Source: Actinomycetota bacterium
GTDB taxonomy: Bacteria; Actinomycetota; CADDZG01; JAHWKV01; JAOPZY01
Assembly (NCBI GenBank): GCA_035765775.1
Contig: DASTWV010000043.1
Coordinates: 62,001-126,000 of the forward strand
Direction of reading: 5' to 3'
Length of the DNA stretch: 64,000 bases
Shown here: piece by piece, positions 1 to 8,686 of the stretch
Layout of the letters: every line of letters begins with the position of its first letter
Position numbering within the stretch: the first letter of the stretch is position 1
Position numbers and translations under genes: made by a program
The notes under the pieces: model-generated
Told to the model about the DNA's origin: nothing
Database searches by the model: none
The model's input: the letters and a program-made list of their open reading frames with translations, nothing else

Positions 1-3000
1 GCGCAGCAGCGACTTGGGGGTCATCACCACCATCGGTTTGGCCGGCATCCGGTGGGCCTGAGCGCGCAGGGCGTGGAAGTACTGGGCCGGCGTGGACGGC
101 ACGATGATCTGCATGTTGTCCGCCGCCCCCAGCTGCAGGAAGCGCTCCAGGCGGGCGCTGGAGTGGTCGGGCCCCTGGCCCTCGTAGCCGTGCGGCAGCA
201 ACAGCACGAGGCCGCTGCGCTGGCCCCACTTGTCCTCGGCGGCGGCCAGGTACTCGTCGACGATCACCTGGGCGCCGTTGACGAAGTCGCCGAACTGGGC
301 CTCCCAGGCCACGAGGGCGTCGGGGTTGCCCACCGAGTAGCCGTACTCGAAAGCCAGCGCCGCCATCTCGGAGAGTGGGCTGTCGTAGATGAAGAAGCGG
401 GCAGGGCTCTCGGGCAGGAGCCCGCCGAAGCCGCCGGAGAGGGTGGCGAGCGGGATGTGCTCGGCGGCCGTGGTCTGATCCACCAGCACGGCGTGTCGCT
501 GGCTGAAGGTCCCCCGCCGGGTGTCCTGGCCCGCCAGGCGTACGGTGCGCCCCTCCACGAGCAGCGAGCCCAGGGCCAGCGACTCGGCCAGCGCCCAGTC
601 GATGGCGTCCCCCTTCAGCGCCTCCCGCCGGGTGTCCAGCCACTTGCGCAGCTTGGGGTGCACATCGAAGCCGTCAGGGACCTCCACCAGGGCGGCGAGG
701 ACCCGGTCCAGGGTGTCCCGATCCACCGTGGCCCCGTCCCCGGCGGGCTGCAGCGCCTCGGGCCGCAGGAACGCGATCCGGGGCGGTCGGGCGGGCCCCT
801 GGGTCTCGTCGAAGGCCTGCTGCAGGCGGCGGCGGAAGGCCTCGAGGTGCTCCTCGGCCTCGTCGATGCCCAGGTCGCCCCGGTTGACCAGGGTCTCGGT
901 GTAGCGCTTGCGCACCGACCGCCGGGCCTCGATGGCCCGGTACATCAGCGGCTGGGTGAAGGCGGGGTCGTCGGCCTCGTTGTGCCCCCAGCGCCGGTAG
1001 CACCACAGGTCGATGATCACGTCCCGGCGGAAGGTCTGGCGGTACTCGAACGCCAGCCGGGCCACCCGCAGGCAGGCCTCGGGGTCGTCGCCGTTGACGT
1101 GGAACACCGGGGCCTGGATGACCTTGCCGACGTCGCTGGCGTACGTGCTGGAACGGCCGAACGTGGGGCCGGTGGTGAAGCCCAGCTGGTTGTTGACGAT
1201 CACGTGCACCGTGCCGCCGGTCCAGTAGCCCTTGAGCTGCGAGAGGGCGAGGGTCTCGGCCACCACACCCTGACCGGCGAAGGCGGCGTCGCCGTGCACC
1301 AGCAGCGGCAGCACCTGCGCCTCCCGCACCCGGTCCAGCAGGTCGAGCTTGGCCCGCACGATGCCCTCCACCACGGCATCGACCGATTCCAGGTGGCTGG
1401 GGTTGGGGGCCAACATGACGCCCAGCCGGTTGCCCGCCCGGGAGGTGTGCTCCCCGGAGGCGCCGGTGTGGTACTGGACATCCCCCGAGCCGTGCACCGC
1501 CTCCGGGTCGATGTCGCCCTCGAACTCCTGGAAGATCTGGCCGTAGCTCTTGCCGACCACGTTGGCCAGCACGTTCAGCCGGCCCCGGTGGGCCATGCCG
1601 ATGACCCCCTCCACCAGGCCCCCGTCGGCGGCCTCGTCCAGGATCGCCCGCAGGATGGGGATCAGGGACTCGGCCCCCTCCAGCGAGAAGCGCTTGTGGC
1701 CCACGTACTTGGTGTGCATGAAGCGCTCGAAGGCCTCCGCCTCGCTCAGGTCCTCCAGGATGCGGAGCATGTCGGCCCGGGAGGTGAACGCCGGGACGCC
1801 CTCGACATGCTCCTGGATCCAGCGCTTCTGGGCCGGCTCCTGGCTGTGCATGTACTCGACGCTGGAACGGCGGCAGTAGGCGTCCAGGAGGATCGCCAGG
1901 ATCTCGCCCAGGGTCAGCTCCTGCTTGCCCGCCAGGCCCCCGGTGTCGAAGCTGCGCTCCAGGTCCCAGATGGTGAAGCCGTAGGTGGCGGGGTCCAGCT
2001 CCGGGTGCATCTGGGCCGGCTTGGCGGCGAGGGGGTCGAGGTCGGCCATCAGGTGGCCCCGGACCCGGTACATGTTGATGAGCTGGCGCACCCGGCCCTG
2101 GCGGCGCTGGGCGTCGGCGGACCCGGCGGGCGGGTTGACGTCCCGGCGCCACGACACCGGCACGTAGGGGGCGCCCATCGCCTTGAAGACGTCCTCGTAG
2201 AAGCTGCTCTCCCCCGCCAGGAACCCGTGGACCCGGCGCAGGAACTCACCGCTCTCGGCCCCCTGGATCACCCGGTGGTCGTAGGTGCTGGTGAGGGTCA
2301 GCACCTTGCCGACGCCGAACTCCGCCAGCCGGTGGGGGTCGGCCCCGGCGAACTCGGCCGGGTAGTCGATGGAGCCCACGCCGATGATCGCCGCCTGCCC
2401 GGCCATCAGCCGGGGCACCGACGCCACCGTGCCGATGGTGCCCGGGTTGGTGATGGTGACCGTCGTGCCGGCGAAGTCGTCGGGCGCGAGCGTGCCGCCG
2501 GACGAGCGGCGGATCAGGTCCTCGTAGGCGGCGAAGAACTCGGCGAAGCCGAGGGCCTGGGCGCCCCGGATGTTGGGGACCACCAGGCCCCGCGTGCCGT
2601 CGGCCTTGCGGACGTCGATCGCCAGGCCGAGGTTGACCTCGGGGCTGCGCACGACCTGCGGGACCCCGGCCACCTCCCGGTAGACGGCGTTCATCGCCGG
2701 CACCTCGGCCAGCGCCCGGGCGACCGCCCACCCAACGAGGTGGGTGAAGCTCACCTTGCCGCCGTCGGTGCGCTGCAGGTAGGTGTTCAGCGTGGTGCGG
2801 TTGACCTCGAGGAGCCGGGCGGGCACCGTGCGCATCGACGTGGCCGTGGGCACCCCGAGGCTCTCGGTCATCCGCTGGGCGGCGAACCGGGCCGCACCCC
2901 GGAGCGGGGTGCCTACCCCGCCGGCTGGGGCGGCCGGGACCGCCGGGACCGCTGGGGCCGCAGGAGCGGCTGGGGCCGCGGCATGGCCGTTGCCGGCCGC

Positions 3001-3201
3001 GGGGGCCGATACCGGGATGGCGGGCATGGGGCCGGTGGCGTCGGGCGAGAGGGTGCGCTGCGGGGTGCGGGGCTGGTAGCCGGCGAAGAACTCCCGCCAG
3101 CTCTCGCTCACCGAGGCGGGGTCGGCGACGTAGGCGTGGTGCATCTCGTCGATCAGCCAGGTGTTCGGGCCGAAGTCGCCCCGATCCAGCTTGCCCGCCA
3201 C
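1..3201 (-). CDS. kgd: Multifunctional 2-oxoglutarate decarboxylase/dehydrogenase E1-E2 (Kgd type), 3' end cut by window
   Basis: This gene encodes a single-chain enzyme of the TCA cycle that decarboxylates 2-oxoglutarate with thiamine diphosphate and belongs to the 2-oxoglutarate dehydrogenase complex. The visible 1,067 codons start at GTG 3201, preceded by GGGGAGG about 5 nt upstream. The N-terminal segment (about 1-45) has the E1 leader with DEMHHAYVADP. An Ala/Pro linker (45-90) follows without a lipoyl domain. Next comes an E2 acyltransferase-like domain (about 95-330) with the YDHRVIQGAESG motif near 306, where Q replaces the usual D as in mycobacterial Kgd. The E1 domain follows, with GMAHRGRLNVL near 535 and the ThDP-region NNQLGF near 670. 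This fusion is typical of Actinobacteria. The reading frame is open at base 1, so the C-terminus lies outside the window. Identification is secure. Confidence 0.95.
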   Translation of the reverse strand, partial: MAGKLDRGDFGPNTWLIDEMHHAYVADPASVSESWREFFAGYQPRTPQRTLSPDATGPMPAIPVSAPAAGNGHAAAPAAPAAPAVPAVPAAPAGGVGTPLRGAARFAAQRMTESLGVPTATSMRTVPARLLEVNRTTLNTYLQRTDGGKVSFTHLVGWAVARALAEVPAMNAVYREVAGVPQVVRSPEVNLGLAIDVRKADGTRGLVVPNIRGAQALGFAEFFAAYEDLIRRSSGGTLAPDDFAGTTVTITNPGTIGTVASVPRLMAGQAAIIGVGSIDYPAEFAGADPHRLAEFGVGKVLTLTSTYDHRVIQGAESGEFLRRVHGFLAGESSFYEDVFKAMGAPYVPVSWRRDVNPPAGSADAQRRQGRVRQLINMYRVRGHLMADLDPLAAKPAQMHPELDPATYGFTIWDLERSFDTGGLAGKQELTLGEILAILLDAYCRRSSVEYMHSQEPAQKRWIQEHVEGVPAFTSRADMLRILEDLSEAEAFERFMHTKYVGHKRFSLEGAESLIPILRAILDEAADGGLVEGVIGMAHRGRLNVLANVVGKSYGQIFQEFEGDIDPEAVHGSGDVQYHTGASGEHTSRAGNRLGVMLAPNPSHLESVDAVVEGIVRAKLDLLDRVREAQVLPLLVHGDAAFAGQGVVAETLALSQLKGYWTGGTVHVIVNNQLGFTTGPTFGRSSTYASDVGKVIQAPVFHVNGDDPEACLRVARLAFEYRQTFRRDVIIDLWCYRRWGHNEADDPAFTQPLMYRAIEARRSVRKRYTETLVNRGDLGIDEAEEHLEAFRRRLQQAFDETQGPARPPRIAFLRPEALQPAGDGATVDRDTLDRVLAALVEVPDGFDVHPKLRKWLDTRREALKGDAIDWALAESLALGSLLVEGRTVRLAGQDTRRGTFSQRHAVLVDQTTAAEHIPLATLSGGFGGLLPESPARFFIYDSPLSEMAALAFEYGYSVGNPDALVAWEAQFGDFVNGAQVIVDEYLAAAEDKWGQRSGLVLLLPHGYEGQGPDHSSARLERFLQLGAADNMQIIVPSTPAQYFHALRAQAHRMPAKPMVVMTPKSLLR

Positions 3202-3264
3202 GTACCGCCTCCCCGTCGGAGCCCTCCACCCATCGTACGCGGCCGGGAGGTCTCCGGCTGCGAT

Positions 3265-4032
3265 CTACGCCTGCAATTCCTCCTCGAACAGCTCGGCGAC
3301 CACCCCGTAGGCGTCCGGGCGCCGGTTGTCGTCCATCGGGATGAGCAGCAGGCCCCGGCCCCGGGCGGCGGCCACCGCCAGGGCGGGATCATTGGTATCC
3401 ATGATGGCGATGGCGGGCACGCCCCGGGCCACCGCCGCCCCGGCGAAGCCGTGGTCGGCGAAGACCAGGTCGGGGGCCTCCGGTCCGTCCCCGTTGGCCA
3501 GCACGTGCTCGAGCACGTGCTCCATGGCGTTGGGCAGGTGGGTGTGCAGGACGTTGGCGCCGTCGGTGAGCGCCGCCACCCCGCCGAAGTACTCCAGGCG
3601 CAGGGCGCGGCCGTCGTGGTGGTACAGGATCTGGCCATCCATCGGCCGGACGATGCTCGCCCCCGCCCGCTCGAGCGCCCGTACCAGGCGGCCGTGGTGG
3701 ACCAGGAGCCCGGTGGGGTGGCCGGTGGCGACGAAGATCCGGTGCTGCTGGCGGCACGCCGCCTTCAGGCGGGCGGCGGCTGCCCGGATGCCGGCGATGG
3801 TGGCGGCCGGGTCGATGTGCTCGGCCCCCGGCGCCGCCCCGGTCACCGCGGCAACGGCGGCGAGGGCGTCCTCGGCGCTGGCCGACGTGACCTCGGCCAT
3901 GCCGAAGGTGAAGTCGGTGTCGCCGGTGGCGAGCATCCCGGCGTTGCGCCGGTTGGAGGCCTCGGAGTGGGACTGGTGCGGCCCGGCCAGCCCGCCGGCG
4001 ATCAGGCGGGCGACGACCTCGTCGTCGGTCAT
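3265..4032 (-). CDS. Phosphatase-family protein (actinobacterial 'Phosphatase' domain type)
   Basis: This 255-residue soluble protein begins at ATG 4032, which overlaps the stop of the HtrA-like protease gene (ATGA), so translation is probably coupled. It resembles the actinobacterial family annotated simply as phosphatase (Pfam PF15698, from memory). Recognisable segments are RRNAGMLATGDTDFTFGM near the N-terminus and DHGFAGAAVARGVPAIAIMD with TNDPALAVA in the C-terminal half. His-rich stretches (LVHHGR, ILYHHDG) could bind metal, but I cannot assign catalytic residues. There is no signal peptide or membrane segment. Substrate is unknown. Family assignment is moderate and the gene call is strong. 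Confidence 0.7.
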   Translation of the reverse strand: MTDDEVVARLIAGGLAGPHQSHSEASNRRNAGMLATGDTDFTFGMAEVTSASAEDALAAVAAVTGAAPGAEHIDPAATIAGIRAAAARLKAACRQQHRIFVATGHPTGLLVHHGRLVRALERAGASIVRPMDGQILYHHDGRALRLEYFGGVAALTDGANVLHTHLPNAMEHVLEHVLANGDGPEAPDLVFADHGFAGAAVARGVPAIAIMDTNDPALAVAAARGRGLLLIPMDDNRRPDAYGVVAELFEEELQA

Positions 4033-5054
4033 ACCTGCAGTTCGATGGGGGTCGCGTCGACGGTGCGCACCACACCGCCCCGGGAGAGGCGCACGGTGAC
4101 GCTGCGCCCGATCGCCTCGCCCACCATCACGGTCTGCAGGTCGCCGGCGGTGCGGATCGGGATGCCGTCGATGTCCAGGATCAGGTCCTCGGGGCGCAGC
4201 CCGGCCCGGGCGGCCGGCGACCCGTCGAAGACCTCGACGATCTCCACGCCCGCCCGGCGGCCGGTCTCCTCGGCCAGGCGGGGCGGCAGCGGCCGGGGGC
4301 CCACCGCCACGCCCAGGTAGGCCCGGCGGAACCGGCCGTCGCGCATGAGGGCGCCCACGATGCGCCGGGTGGTGGCGTTGATCGGCACTGCCAGGCCGAG
4401 TCCGACGCCCGCCACCGCGGTGTTGATGCCCACCACCCGTCCCCGGCCGTCGGCCAGGGCACCCCCGGAGTTGCCCGGGTTCAGGGCGGCATCGGTCTGG
4501 ATGACGTTCTCCACCATCCGCATGGCGGCGCCCTCCCGGGTGGGGAAGGAGCGCCCCAGGGCGCTCACCACCCCGGCGGTGACCGAGCCCGAGAACCCGA
4601 GCGGGTTCCCGATGGCCACGACCAGCTGGCCTACCCGCAGCCCGTCGGCATCGCCGAGGGCGGCCTCGGGCAGGTCGTTGGCCGCCGCCCGGAGGACGGC
4701 GAGGTCGGAGAGCGGGTCAGCCCCGACCACCTCGAAGTCGATCTCCCGGCCGTCGGTGAAGGCCGCCTCGCCGCTCTCGGCGCCGGCGACCACGTGGGCC
4801 GAGGTGATGACGAAGCCGTCGGGCGTGATCACGACGCCCGAGCCCGACCCCTGTGCCTGCTGGCCGTTGCGGGCGCGCCGGGTGACGGTGAGGCTGGCCA
4901 CCGAGGGGATCAGCCGCTCGGCCACGGAGGTCACTGCCAGCGAGTAGGCGTCGAGGGCCTCGGCGTCGGTGGGCGCTCCGGGCTGCTCGGCGGGGCGCTC
5001 CGCGGGCAGCTCCGGGCCCCGGAAGGCGAGATCGATGAAGCGCAGAGAGTCCAC
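4029..5054 (-). CDS. HtrA/DegP-like serine protease with PDZ domain (S1C), no signal peptide
   Basis: This is a trypsin-fold quality-control protease of 341 residues. The triad is visible: His in SAHVVAG (about 83), Asp in SDLAVL (about 114) and Ser in NPGNSGGA (about 195). A PDZ domain (about 235-340) follows, with YLGVAV and GLRPEDLILDIDG. I chose GTG 5054 because residues further upstream look non-coding. The frame stays open to 5288, so a longer N-terminus cannot be excluded. Unlike most HtrA proteins, it has no obvious signal peptide or membrane helix from this start, which suggests a cytoplasmic or leaderless form. It overlaps the downstream phosphatase-family gene by 4 nt. Confidence 0.88.
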   Translation of the reverse strand: MDSLRFIDLAFRGPELPAERPAEQPGAPTDAEALDAYSLAVTSVAERLIPSVASLTVTRRARNGQQAQGSGSGVVITPDGFVITSAHVVAGAESGEAAFTDGREIDFEVVGADPLSDLAVLRAAANDLPEAALGDADGLRVGQLVVAIGNPLGFSGSVTAGVVSALGRSFPTREGAAMRMVENVIQTDAALNPGNSGGALADGRGRVVGINTAVAGVGLGLAVPINATTRRIVGALMRDGRFRRAYLGVAVGPRPLPPRLAEETGRRAGVEIVEVFDGSPAARAGLRPEDLILDIDGIPIRTAGDLQTVMVGEAIGRSVTVRLSRGGVVRTVDATPIELQV

Positions 5055-5196
5055 GAGAAAGGTATACCACCGGGGCGGATTTGTCGGGTTTTGCAATCTG
5101 TGTACATCGGTTTGCCCGGCAAGGACACTCCCGCATACACAGAACTTCGTCAAACCTCCGGGCGGACGACTAGTCGGGGGTGATTGCCCGTCTCTC

Positions 5197-5245
5197 GGTC
5201 TGTGAGTGTCTAGGGGTGCCATAGGGACCTGAGCACTCACAGACC
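5197..5245. repeat. Long perfect stem-loop between htrA-like and HIT genes
   Basis: GGTCTGTGAGTG (5197-5208) is matched by CACTCACAGACC (5234-5245), a perfect 12-bp inverted repeat with a 25-nt loop. It sits in the roughly 240-nt gap between the HIT gene end (5299) and the protease start (5054). No U-run follows on either strand, so it is not a canonical terminator. It could be an RNA hairpin, a protein-binding palindrome or a small repeat element. Confidence 0.6.
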
Positions 5246-5298
5246 CCGCACCGCTGGCCCAGCGTGTTGAAGGCGGGGCCGCACGCACACCGCCCGGG

Positions 5299-5643
5299 CT
5301 AGCCCGGCGGCCAGGTCATCGGGCGGCCCCCCAGCACGTGCATGTGCAGGTGGCCCACGGTCTGGCCCCCGTCGGCGCCCACGTTCAGCACCAGGCGGTA
5401 CCCGGACTCGGCCACGCCCTCGGCCTGGGCCACCCACTGGGCGGTGGCCACCATCTCGGCCAGCAGGCCGGCGTGCGCGTGGGTGAGGTCGGCGGCGTTG
5501 GTCAGGTGCTCCCGGGGGATGACCAGGGCGTGGACGGGGGCCTGCGGATGGATATCCCGGAACGCGATCACCCGATCTCCCTGGCGCAGGACATCGGCGT
5601 CGACGTCCCCGCGCGCCAGGGCGCAGAACAGGCAGCCCTCCAC
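5299..5643 (-). CDS. HIT family nucleotide-binding hydrolase
   Basis: This 114-residue histidine-triad protein probably acts on purine mononucleotide conjugates (Hint-like). The N-terminus GCLFCALARGD contains the Zn-type CxxC common in this family. The C-terminal part has the signature HLHMHVL (about 100-106), whose central His is the nucleophile, preceded by NVGADGGQTVGH. The start GTG 5643 lies one base after the stop of the upstream xdhC-like gene (5645), so the genes are very likely co-translated. Length is normal for bacterial HIT proteins. The physiological substrate cannot be told from the sequence. Confidence 0.9.
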   Translation of the reverse strand: MEGCLFCALARGDVDADVLRQGDRVIAFRDIHPQAPVHALVIPREHLTNAADLTHAHAGLLAEMVATAQWVAQAEGVAESGYRLVLNVGADGGQTVGHLHMHVLGGRPMTWPPG

Positions 5644-5644
5644 G

Positions 5645-6421
5645 TCAGGAGTGGATCCGGCCCGCTGCCTGGTCCAGGTGGCCGCCGGAGCGCCCCGACC
5701 GCAGGGCGATGATCTGCGCCATGATCGACACCGCGGTCTCCTCGGGGGTCCGGGAGCCGAGGTCGATGCCGAGCGGGGCATGCACCCGGGCGATCTCCTC
5801 GTCGGTGATGCCCACCTCCCGCAGGTTGGCCTTGCGCTTCTCATGCGTGCGCCGGCTGCCCATCGCCCCGATGTAGCCCACCGGCGACTTCAGGGCGAAC
5901 TCGAGGATGGGGATGTCGAATTTGGGGTCGTGGGTGAGGATCACGATGGCGGTGCGCTTGCTGATCGGGGCGGTCTCCAGGAACTCGTTCGGCCACTGGA
6001 CGATGACCTCGTCGGCCTCCGGGTAACGGTCCCGGTTGGCGAAGATCTTCCGGGCATCGACCAGGGTGACTTTGTAGCCCAGGAACTTGCCGAGGTGGAC
6101 CACGGCGCTGGCCAGGTTGACCGCGCCCAGCACGTACATGTCCGGCGGCTGCGAGAAGGCCTGGATGAAGACCTCGACCTCCTCGGAGTTGCCCTGCCCC
6201 TGCGGCCCATAGGTCCGGGTGCCGGTCTGGGACATCTCGATCATGCCCCGGGCGTGGTCGAGGACGGCCCCGTCCAGGCCCTCGTCCCCCAGCGAACCGA
6301 GCACCGACTCCTCGCCCACCAGCATCTTGGCCCCCGGGTTGGGGCCCTGCACCTCGGTGACGAGGGCGACGGGATCCTGGGCGTCGATCGCCTTGCGCAG
6401 CGCGTCGAAGATCTCACCCAT
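5645..6421 (-). CDS. XdhC/CoxI family molybdenum-hydroxylase maturation factor, Rossmann-containing subunit
   Basis: This 258-residue protein belongs to the family that sulfurates and inserts molybdenum cofactor into xanthine-dehydrogenase/CO-dehydrogenase type enzymes. The N-terminal third looks like a degenerate XdhC_CoxI module. The centre is a Rossmann-type domain with MYVLGAVNLASAVVHLGKFL (about 95-114) followed by VTLVDARK. The C-terminal part has VILTHDPKFD and YIGAMGSRRTHEKR, typical of XdhC. ATG 6421 shares one base with the TAA of the upstream small XdhC gene (TAATG), so the two are translationally coupled. A molybdenum hydroxylase large subunit lies at the far right of the window, but nothing shows that they are partners. 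Confidence 0.88.
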   Translation of the reverse strand: MGEIFDALRKAIDAQDPVALVTEVQGPNPGAKMLVGEESVLGSLGDEGLDGAVLDHARGMIEMSQTGTRTYGPQGQGNSEEVEVFIQAFSQPPDMYVLGAVNLASAVVHLGKFLGYKVTLVDARKIFANRDRYPEADEVIVQWPNEFLETAPISKRTAIVILTHDPKFDIPILEFALKSPVGYIGAMGSRRTHEKRKANLREVGITDEEIARVHAPLGIDLGSRTPEETAVSIMAQIIALRSGRSGGHLDQAAGRIHS

Positions 6422-6735
6422 TACCAGTCCACACGCTCGATCATCAAATGGACGGTGCCCCCGCAGGTGAGGCCCACGGCGCAGGCGTCCTCGTCGGTGA
6501 TGCCGTAGGTCATGCGCTTGGGGGCGCCGGTCTCGATGACCGTCATCGCCTCGCTGATGGCTGCAGGCTCGACGCACCCGCCCGAGATGGAGCCGAGCAC
6601 CTTGCCGTCCTCATTGACCGCCAGCGCGGCGCCCGGGTCCCGGGGGGCCGACCGCTCGGTGGCGATCAGGGTCACCAGAGCCACCTTCTTGCCCTGGTCC
6701 AGCCAGTCCGTTACGCCATCCAAAATGTCGAGCAT
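6421..6735 (-). CDS. Small XdhC/CoxI N-terminal domain protein
   Basis: The 104-residue product is essentially only the XdhC_CoxI N-terminal module: LVTLIATERSAPRDPGAALAV is followed by the hallmark SISGGCVE (about 52-59) and then CGGTVHLMIERV. In classical XdhC these features and the Rossmann domain are in one chain; here they are split between this gene and the next (TAATG junction). Role: probably half of a Moco sulfuration/insertion chaperone. The start ATG 6735 is preceded by AGGAGGTGAGCC, a strong ribosome binding site. It is transcribed divergently from the thioredoxin gene at 6955. Confidence 0.85.
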   Translation of the reverse strand: MLDILDGVTDWLDQGKKVALVTLIATERSAPRDPGAALAVNEDGKVLGSISGGCVEPAAISEAMTVIETGAPKRMTYGITDEDACAVGLTCGGTVHLMIERVDW

Positions 6736-6954
6736 TGCGGCTCACCTCCTGATCGGCCGGTTGTTGCAGGCCCTCGCGTCGCAGGCTATCGCAGTGCAAG
6801 AACTACCTCGCCCGGGGGCGATATTCCCGGGCCGATGCGCCGCGAGCGAACAGAGGTGGATAACTGGACCCCCCGGGTATCCTGGTCCCAGGCAACACGA
6901 GTGCAACCCGAGTGCAGCCCGAGTACCAGGGACACCAAACCGGGGAGGAACGAC

Positions 6955-7332
6955 ATGGCCGAAGTCGTCGAGCTCGACGGCGACAACTGGGATACCGAGG
7001 TGATGCAGTCCCCGCTCCCCGTACTCGTGGACTGCTGGGCCACCTGGTGCGGGCCGTGCGCCCTCATGGAGCCCGAGGTTGCGGCCCTCGCCGACCAGGA
7101 GCAGGATCGGCTCCGGGTGGCGAAGATCGACGTCGACGCCTTCCCCTTCCTCATGCAACTCGTCGCCGACATCGACCTGCTGCCCACGTGCCTGCTGTTC
7201 GTCAACGGCGAACTGGCGCATACCATCCCCGGGTTCCATGCCAAAGACGAGCTCCTCTGGGAGATCGAGCCCTTCCTCAAACGCCGGAAGATGGAGCAGC
7301 CACCCATGACGTCGCTCACCTCCGAATACTGA
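6955..7332 (+). CDS. Thioredoxin-like protein
   Basis: This 125-residue thioredoxin-fold protein has the WATWCGPC active site (about 22-29) and the cis-Pro strand LLPTCLLF. A short charged C-terminal extension (KRRKMEQPPMTSLTSEY) is unusual relative to TrxA. It has no signal peptide, so it is a cytoplasmic disulfide reductase candidate. The start ATG 6955 has GGGGAGG seven nt upstream. It is monocistronic as far as can be seen, facing away from the xdhC-like genes. Confidence 0.9.
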   Translation: MAEVVELDGDNWDTEVMQSPLPVLVDCWATWCGPCALMEPEVAALADQEQDRLRVAKIDVDAFPFLMQLVADIDLLPTCLLFVNGELAHTIPGFHAKDELLWEIEPFLKRRKMEQPPMTSLTSEY

Positions 7333-7466
7333 GTGACTAGGTAAGACGGCGGGTGGGGGATGGTTTTCCCCGAAATCAGGTGCTGGCGCTTCAGCTTCGC
7401 GGGCGGGGGGACGACTCTAAGTAGGACAGAACGCCACACCACTCACCGAGACACGGAGACGTCGAT

Positions 7467-7916
7467 ATGACCGACGGGGGACTTCCGGACTACATTGCCG
7501 ATCACTTTGAATACCTGGTGCGCTGCTCCAAGCCCGCCCGCCTCGGCCAGCTTGCCTTCTTCGGCCTCGGGCTTGTCGTAGCCCTCGCCGGGCCGTTCTT
7601 CCTGCCGGACCTGGTCAACGCTTCCGGGCTCGTCGACAAGGCGATCTTGTTCGTGGGCGGAGCGGCCTTCGTGGCTTCCTTCCTCTGGTACGTCACCTGG
7701 CTGCAGGAGCGCCGGGACAAGTTCCGCAAGGAGATGCCCACCAGCTACGCCCGCTGGTTCGGCGCCCGCCGGCGCAGCCCCTTCGGCGGCCTGCACATCC
7801 GCCCGAACCTGCGCCTCGCCCGCCTGCAGCTGCGCTACCTGCTGACCTCGGTGGAGCCCTCGTCCAGCGAGACCCTGGCCCTCACCATGGACTTCGCCCG
7901 CCACAGCCTCGTCTAG
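7467..7916 (+). CDS. Hypothetical membrane protein, two helices
   Basis: This 149-residue protein is of unrecognised family. Two hydrophobic segments are visible (about 29-47, LAFFGLGLVVALAGPFFL; about 57-77, KAILFVGGAAFVASFLWYV). They are followed by a basic cytoplasmic region with ERRDKFRKEM and WFGARRRSP. The start ATG 7467 follows a purine-rich GAGACACGGAGACG leader. A good intrinsic terminator lies just downstream (7940-7975). Function is unknown. Confidence 0.75.
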   Translation: MTDGGLPDYIADHFEYLVRCSKPARLGQLAFFGLGLVVALAGPFFLPDLVNASGLVDKAILFVGGAAFVASFLWYVTWLQERRDKFRKEMPTSYARWFGARRRSPFGGLHIRPNLRLARLQLRYLLTSVEPSSSETLALTMDFARHSLV

Positions 7917-7939
7917 CTCGCCACGACACCCGAAACGCG

Positions 7940-7975
7940 AACCAGCGCGAGCCACCCGGCCCGCGCTGGTTTTTC
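7940..7975 (+). terminator. Rho-independent terminator
   Basis: AACCAGCGCG (7940-7949) pairs with CGCGCTGGTT (7962-7971), a 10-bp stem with a 12-nt loop followed by TTTT. It lies 24 nt after the stop of the membrane protein. Directly downstream is a short tandem repeat of GTATTGGAGTCC (about 2.5 units, 7978-8004). The yceI-like gene converges from the other side. Confidence 0.85.
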
Positions 7976-8014
7976 CGTATTGGAGTCCGTATTGGAGTCC
8001 GTATCGGAGAAGGG

Positions 8015-8545
8015 CTAGACCGAAGCCTCGACCTCGATGTCCACGGCATCCTTCAGGCGGAAGGCGCCGAGCGGGCCCTTGAAGGGCTTGATGCCGAAGT
8101 TGCTCTGGACGATGGTGGCCGTGGCCTTGACCCGGCCCCCCATGTCGGAGAGGTTGACGGTCAGCGGGCCGCTCTTGCCGGCGATGGTGAGGGTGCCCTG
8201 GACGGTGGCCGAGTTGCCCGACGACGAGACCGACGAGGACTGGTAGCTGATCTGGCCGGAGCCCAGGATCTTGCCGGTGATGTTCTTCTTGATTTCGTTG
8301 CGGTCGTTGTCGCTCAGGGGCTTCACGCCGCCGTGGCCCTCACGGATCTCGAAGGAGCCGATGTCGACCGAGGCGGAGAGCGAGCTGGCGCCGGGGTCCT
8401 CCGCCACGGTGGCGGTGGCATTCCAGCGGGTGGCCTCGATGACCAGGGCGTGGGCCATCCGGGCGCCCGGGCCTTCAACGCCGGTCTTGATGATGAGTTT
8501 GCCGTTCTGCGGCCCCAGGTTGTAGGTACCGGGCTCTATTGCCAC
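8015..8545 (-). CDS. YceI family protein
   Basis: This 176-residue lipocalin-like YceI domain protein probably binds an isoprenoid-type or other hydrophobic ligand. The fold signatures visible are IEPGTYNLGPQNGKL at the N-terminus, an alternating beta pattern, and a C-terminal IVQSNFGIKPFKGPLGAFRLKDAVDIEVE strand series. No signal peptide is seen. The start is GTG 8545 with GGAGG upstream at good spacing; a GTG at 8578 is possible. A small hairpin GCCCACC/GGTGGGC (8573-8593) lies in the leader. No partner genes are evident. Confidence 0.85.
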   Translation of the reverse strand: MAIEPGTYNLGPQNGKLIIKTGVEGPGARMAHALVIEATRWNATATVAEDPGASSLSASVDIGSFEIREGHGGVKPLSDNDRNEIKKNITGKILGSGQISYQSSSVSSSGNSATVQGTLTIAGKSGPLTVNLSDMGGRVKATATIVQSNFGIKPFKGPLGAFRLKDAVDIEVEASV

Positions 8546-8686
8546 GAGTCGACCACCTCCGTCTAAGAAATCGCCCACCCCTAAGCGGTGGGCGGCGAGC
8601 GTACATTACCAGGCTGACATTCCCGCAGGCCCCGAGGCGCGCACCACCTCCCCCGGGCCCTAATGCTGACTACCTGAGGGTGTTCA

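Noticed and set aside
52-4320. Very long plus-strand open frame (over 1,400 codons) opposite kgd, the phosphatase-family gene and the protease
   Set aside because: It is composed almost only of G, A, V, H, R, P and L and has no family motif, while the minus strand carries clear domains. It is an antisense by-product of high GC codon use.
7977-8004. CRISPR-like short repeat (GTATTGGAGTCC)
   Set aside because: Only 2.5 contiguous 12-bp units with no spacers; a simple tandem slip beside a terminator.
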